Below are positions 11,665 to 14,520 of a DNA stretch of 14,520 nucleotides, piece by piece; the stretch's first letter is position 1; every line of letters begins with the position of its first letter. The DNA comes from Prevotellaceae bacterium UBA5903. Its GTDB lineage: Bacteria > Bacteroidota > Bacteroidia > Bacteroidales > Bacteroidaceae. The DNA is taken from contig DJEH01000014.1 of NCBI GenBank assembly GCA_002431845.1, forward strand, positions 1 to 14,520, in the 5' to 3' direction. The translations under genes and the position numbers were made by a program. Under the pieces are notes generated by a model. That model ran no database searches and was not told where the DNA came from. It saw nothing but the letters and a program-made list of their open reading frames with translations.

Positions 11665-14520
11665 ATGAATATTCAAATTACCACAAATGTGCGCCATTGG
11701 CTTTTGCTCATGGTTTGCTTGTTTAGCTCTTTGCCCTCGTGGGCTGATGATTATACCAAAGATGGCATTATCTATTCAATAGATGAAACTGCGGGTACTG
11801 CTTCGGTTAAAGGAGTGGAAAGTAAAAGTATAACAACAGCTAATATAGAAAGTAGTGTGAAAGGATGTAAAGTGACGCGTATAGAAGATAGTGCCTTTGG
11901 ATACTGCAGTTCTATGACTTCTATCAATATTCCCAATACTATTACTTATATTGGTTGGCATTCATTTGATAGATGTAGCTCTTTGGAATCTTTATATATT
12001 CCAACATCTGTTACAACAATATCAGGAGATGCTTTCCTAGGTTGTCATTCCATTAAATCATTCAGTGTATCTGCATCAAACCCTAACTATAGTTCGCAAG
12101 ATATGTTGCTAATGAATAAAAGCAAAACACATTTAATTTTTGCTCTTGGAAACCTCGCAAGTTACAGCATTCCTAATACAGTTACAATTGTTGAAGATAA
12201 TGCTTTTTTAAGTCATCAGGGACTTGTGTTTGTAGATATACCTCAAACTGTTACTAGTATTGGCAATGGTGCTTTTGCTTATTGTAGTTCTCTTGTACAT
12301 ATTGACCTTCCCAATGCAATTACACGAATAAGCAAGGATATGTTTAATGGATGCAGTTCTCTTACATCTATTAGCATACCACGTTCCGTTACGAGCATTG
12401 AGAATTATGCCTTTACAAATTGTAGTTCATTAAAAACTATAGAATTTAATAGTGATACACCACCTTCAATAGGATATGCATTTGCGGGTACTGATTTAGA
12501 TACAATCATTGTTCCTAATAATACAGCAGACGCTTACAAAAATGCTTATAGTTGGTCATCTGACGTGAACTTTGTCACTGAAACTACTCCATACAATATA
12601 ATCAAGGATGGTATTGTCTATAGCTTGGATGATGTCACAAATACAGCCTATGTAATCCGCCCTGAAAATAAGGATATTGTATCTGCAGTAATTAGTGATA
12701 ATGTGAACGGACATAAGGTTATAAGTATTAATGACAATGCATTTAAATCATGTAGTAGCCTTGTTTCTGTTACACTTCCTAATTCCATTACTAATATAGG
12801 ACAAAATGCTTTCTATCAATGTTCCTCTCTAGCTTCCATCACAATTCCGAGTTCAGTTACGCAGATTGGTAGTTTGGCTTTTTACAATTGCAGATCTCTA
12901 ACTTCTGTCGCAATTCCGAGTTCAATTACGAGCATTAATTGGGGGCTCTTTTGGAATTGTTTATCTCTTACTTCTGTTACTATTCCCAACTCAGTTACGA
13001 GCATTGGTTACGCAGCTTTCGAAAGTTGTACATCTTTACCTTCTATTGAAATTCCTAACTCGGTAACAAATATAGGTAAGTTCGCCTTTGAGAACTGTCA
13101 TTCACTTACTTCTGTTGCCATTCCGAGTTCAGTTACAAACATTGGGGAATGCGCTTTCCGAACATGTAAATCGTTAAAAACAATTCGCTTTGAAGGCATT
13201 GAACCTCCAGTTATCGGAAGCGAAGTCTTTGATTACACTGCTGTTCAAAACGTAATAGTTCCGAGTGAAGCAATTCTAGCATATAAAAAGGCTTATAACT
13301 TTGGTTCAGATGTTAACATAACAGATGAGAGTTCTTATGACCTTGCCCTTTATAATAAGGTGCTTGCTTTAGCTACTACCGACTATTCATCTCAAATATT
13401 GTCTTACACCGCAAACGATGGCTTGATAACTGACGCCTCGCAACTCGCAACCAATGCACAAGAACCCACTGAAGGCTCTTTGGCGGCATTGATAGATAAC
13501 GATACTGACACGTTCTTTCACTCTACTTGGAGCCAAGCATCTCCAACAGACGACTATCACTATCTGCAAGTAGACTTGAAAGATGCTTACAAGCAGATAG
13601 CGCTGAAATATACTAAGCGTCAAGGCTCCTCTTATCTTGGTGGTGGTAACGGCAATCCTACAACTTTGCACGTATATGTTACCAACACACCCAACGATGA
13701 AAATAGTTGGACAGACCTCGGTACAAAGGCTTGTACCTACGAATATGACAATAGTCAAACAGGTATGTTACCTATTGACTTTGGAGGTAAAGCCTATCGC
13801 CATATTCGTTTGGTAGTAGAGGCTACAATATTGAACTCTAAGGAAAATGGCAACCTCTTCTTCTATTGGAGCGAACTTCATGCTTATACTCGCGCATGCA
13901 AGACTGATTTGTTAGACGATGCAACTTGCACTACATTAAAGTCAGCCCTAGCAGAGGCGGCAAAGGCTTTGGATGAAGGGATAAAAGCGAATGACGTATT
14001 TGATGTGTTACAAATTGCATACGATAATGCGCAAGATGCTTTAAAAACTAGTTATATTGTAGACTTAGATTTTGCTAAGAGTTCCTACATTACAGCCTAT
14101 AGCGACAAAGCCCTCATCGTGCCTACAGGCGTAAAAGCAGGAATTGTTGTAGACAATGGAAGGGGCGGCATACGCACGGACTATCGTTACGAAGCAGGTG
14201 ACGCGATACCTGCTAACACGGGTGTTCTGCTTAGTTCAGGCAAGGGCAACTCATTCTACCTCACCGCAACAGAAACCACTGAAACAGCTCCCGAAGACAA
14301 CCTACTACATGGCACACTGAACGATGAAACAACAAACGTAGAAGGAGCTAATAAGTATTACAAACTATCGTATGACAAGGCTACTGGCACTAAGATTGGT
14401 TTTTATTGGGGCACTAAAAATGGTGGCGCATTCGTAAACAAGGCTGGCAAGGCATTCCTTGCACTGCCTTCAACGATGAATGCAGCTCAATTGGCTGGTT
14501 TCTCACTATTCGACCTCAAC
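11665..14520 (+). CDS. BspA-like leucine-rich repeat surface protein (3' end beyond the window)
   Basis: The frame is open for all 952 codons to the window edge with no stop. Residues 1-27 are a signal peptide (cleavage likely after SWA). Two parallel modules follow, each opening with KDGI(I/V)YS and closing with a PP(S/V)IG and VP...YK.AY block: module 1 about 30-309, module 2 about 310-552. Between these are 23-residue TpLRR/LRR_5 repeats of the pattern C-S-S-L-x-S-x-x-I-P-N-S-V-T-x-I-G. Residues about 593-743 resemble a discoidin (F5/8 type C) domain: ALIDNDTDTFFHS, LQVDL, and a closing FFYWSELHAYT. A helical linker (about 744-796) and a beta-rich domain (797 onward, IPANTGVLL, KAFLALP) follow. 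BspA proteins of Tannerella, Prevotella and relatives bind host matrix or other bacteria; this one is probably secreted or surface-bound. The anchoring or sorting end is not in the window. Confidence 0.92.
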   Translation, partial: MNIQITTNVRHWLLLMVCLFSSLPSWADDYTKDGIIYSIDETAGTASVKGVESKSITTANIESSVKGCKVTRIEDSAFGYCSSMTSINIPNTITYIGWHSFDRCSSLESLYIPTSVTTISGDAFLGCHSIKSFSVSASNPNYSSQDMLLMNKSKTHLIFALGNLASYSIPNTVTIVEDNAFLSHQGLVFVDIPQTVTSIGNGAFAYCSSLVHIDLPNAITRISKDMFNGCSSLTSISIPRSVTSIENYAFTNCSSLKTIEFNSDTPPSIGYAFAGTDLDTIIVPNNTADAYKNAYSWSSDVNFVTETTPYNIIKDGIVYSLDDVTNTAYVIRPENKDIVSAVISDNVNGHKVISINDNAFKSCSSLVSVTLPNSITNIGQNAFYQCSSLASITIPSSVTQIGSLAFYNCRSLTSVAIPSSITSINWGLFWNCLSLTSVTIPNSVTSIGYAAFESCTSLPSIEIPNSVTNIGKFAFENCHSLTSVAIPSSVTNIGECAFRTCKSLKTIRFEGIEPPVIGSEVFDYTAVQNVIVPSEAILAYKKAYNFGSDVNITDESSYDLALYNKVLALATTDYSSQILSYTANDGLITDASQLATNAQEPTEGSLAALIDNDTDTFFHSTWSQASPTDDYHYLQVDLKDAYKQIALKYTKRQGSSYLGGGNGNPTTLHVYVTNTPNDENSWTDLGTKACTYEYDNSQTGMLPIDFGGKAYRHIRLVVEATILNSKENGNLFFYWSELHAYTRACKTDLLDDATCTTLKSALAEAAKALDEGIKANDVFDVLQIAYDNAQDALKTSYIVDLDFAKSSYITAYSDKALIVPTGVKAGIVVDNGRGGIRTDYRYEAGDAIPANTGVLLSSGKGNSFYLTATETTETAPEDNLLHGTLNDETTNVEGANKYYKLSYDKATGTKIGFYWGTKNGGAFVNKAGKAFLALPSTMNAAQLAGFSLFDLN
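12751..13164 (+). repeat. six tandem 69-bp LRR-coding units
   Basis: Each unit starts with a TGT or TGC codon (12751, 12820, 12889, 12958, 13027, 13096) and encodes exactly 23 residues; a seventh, diverging one begins at 13165. Short stretches such as ATTCCGAGTTCAGTTAC recur with few changes in several units, so in-frame gain or loss of units by recombination or slippage is possible. Module 1 (about 11857-12460) has similar but less regular repeats. Confidence 0.85.

Noticed and set aside
13387..13758. 123-residue minus-strand frame
   Set aside because: It is antisense to the discoidin-like part of the BspA-like gene, which is open for 952 codons; the reverse frame is a shadow.

Overview
The window looks like chromosomal DNA of a Bacteroidales bacterium, most likely Prevotella or a close relative. 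The evidence is threefold: promoters of the Bacteroidetes type (TTTG or TTG, about 20 bp, then TAnnTTTG, with little Shine-Dalgarno sequence), AT-rich intergenic DNA around moderately GC genes, and the gene set itself (a BspA-like leucine-rich repeat surface protein, a Pro-linker OmpA, a reverse rubrerythrin). Identifications come from reading motifs in the sequence and from memory of the families; no database search was run.

Layout: Positions 1-530 hold no protein gene, but a well-formed promoter (344-375) followed by a terminator hairpin (490-529) suggests a small RNA of about 150 nt. Next, on the minus strand, come a small cysteine-rich lipoprotein of unknown function (559-954) and an OmpA-family outer-membrane/peptidoglycan-binding protein (1080-2210). 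Each has its own promoter, and the terminator of the second overlaps the promoter of the first. From 9473 down to 2489 five minus-strand genes lie with gaps of 19-66 bp: a ModF-like double ATPase, threonine ammonia-lyase (ilvA), a GT14 branching glycosyltransferase, a YheS-like ABC-F protein and L-aspartate oxidase (nadB). One clear promoter lies at the upstream end (9504-9534) and one clear terminator at the downstream end (2304-2349), so they may form one transcription unit although their functions are unrelated.

The 780-bp divergent region 9474-10255 contains an array of three near-identical 18-bp palindromes and two copies of a 16-bp direct repeat with a 68-bp period (9846-9957). On the plus strand follow a PerR-type peroxide sensor with all five regulatory metal ligands and a reverse rubrerythrin (peroxide reductase), then a strong terminator (11436-11488). 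This pair is a compact peroxide-defence module.

From 11665 to the end of the window, and beyond it, runs a large secreted BspA-like protein: signal peptide, two tandem LRR modules, a discoidin (F5/8 type C-like) domain, a helical linker and a C-terminal beta domain. Its promoter region carries a run of eight G exactly where the -33 element should be, which makes it a candidate for phase variation by slipped-strand mispairing. This G tract, the palindrome array, the possible small RNA and the degenerate first ATPase site of the ModF-like protein are the observations most worth a second look.
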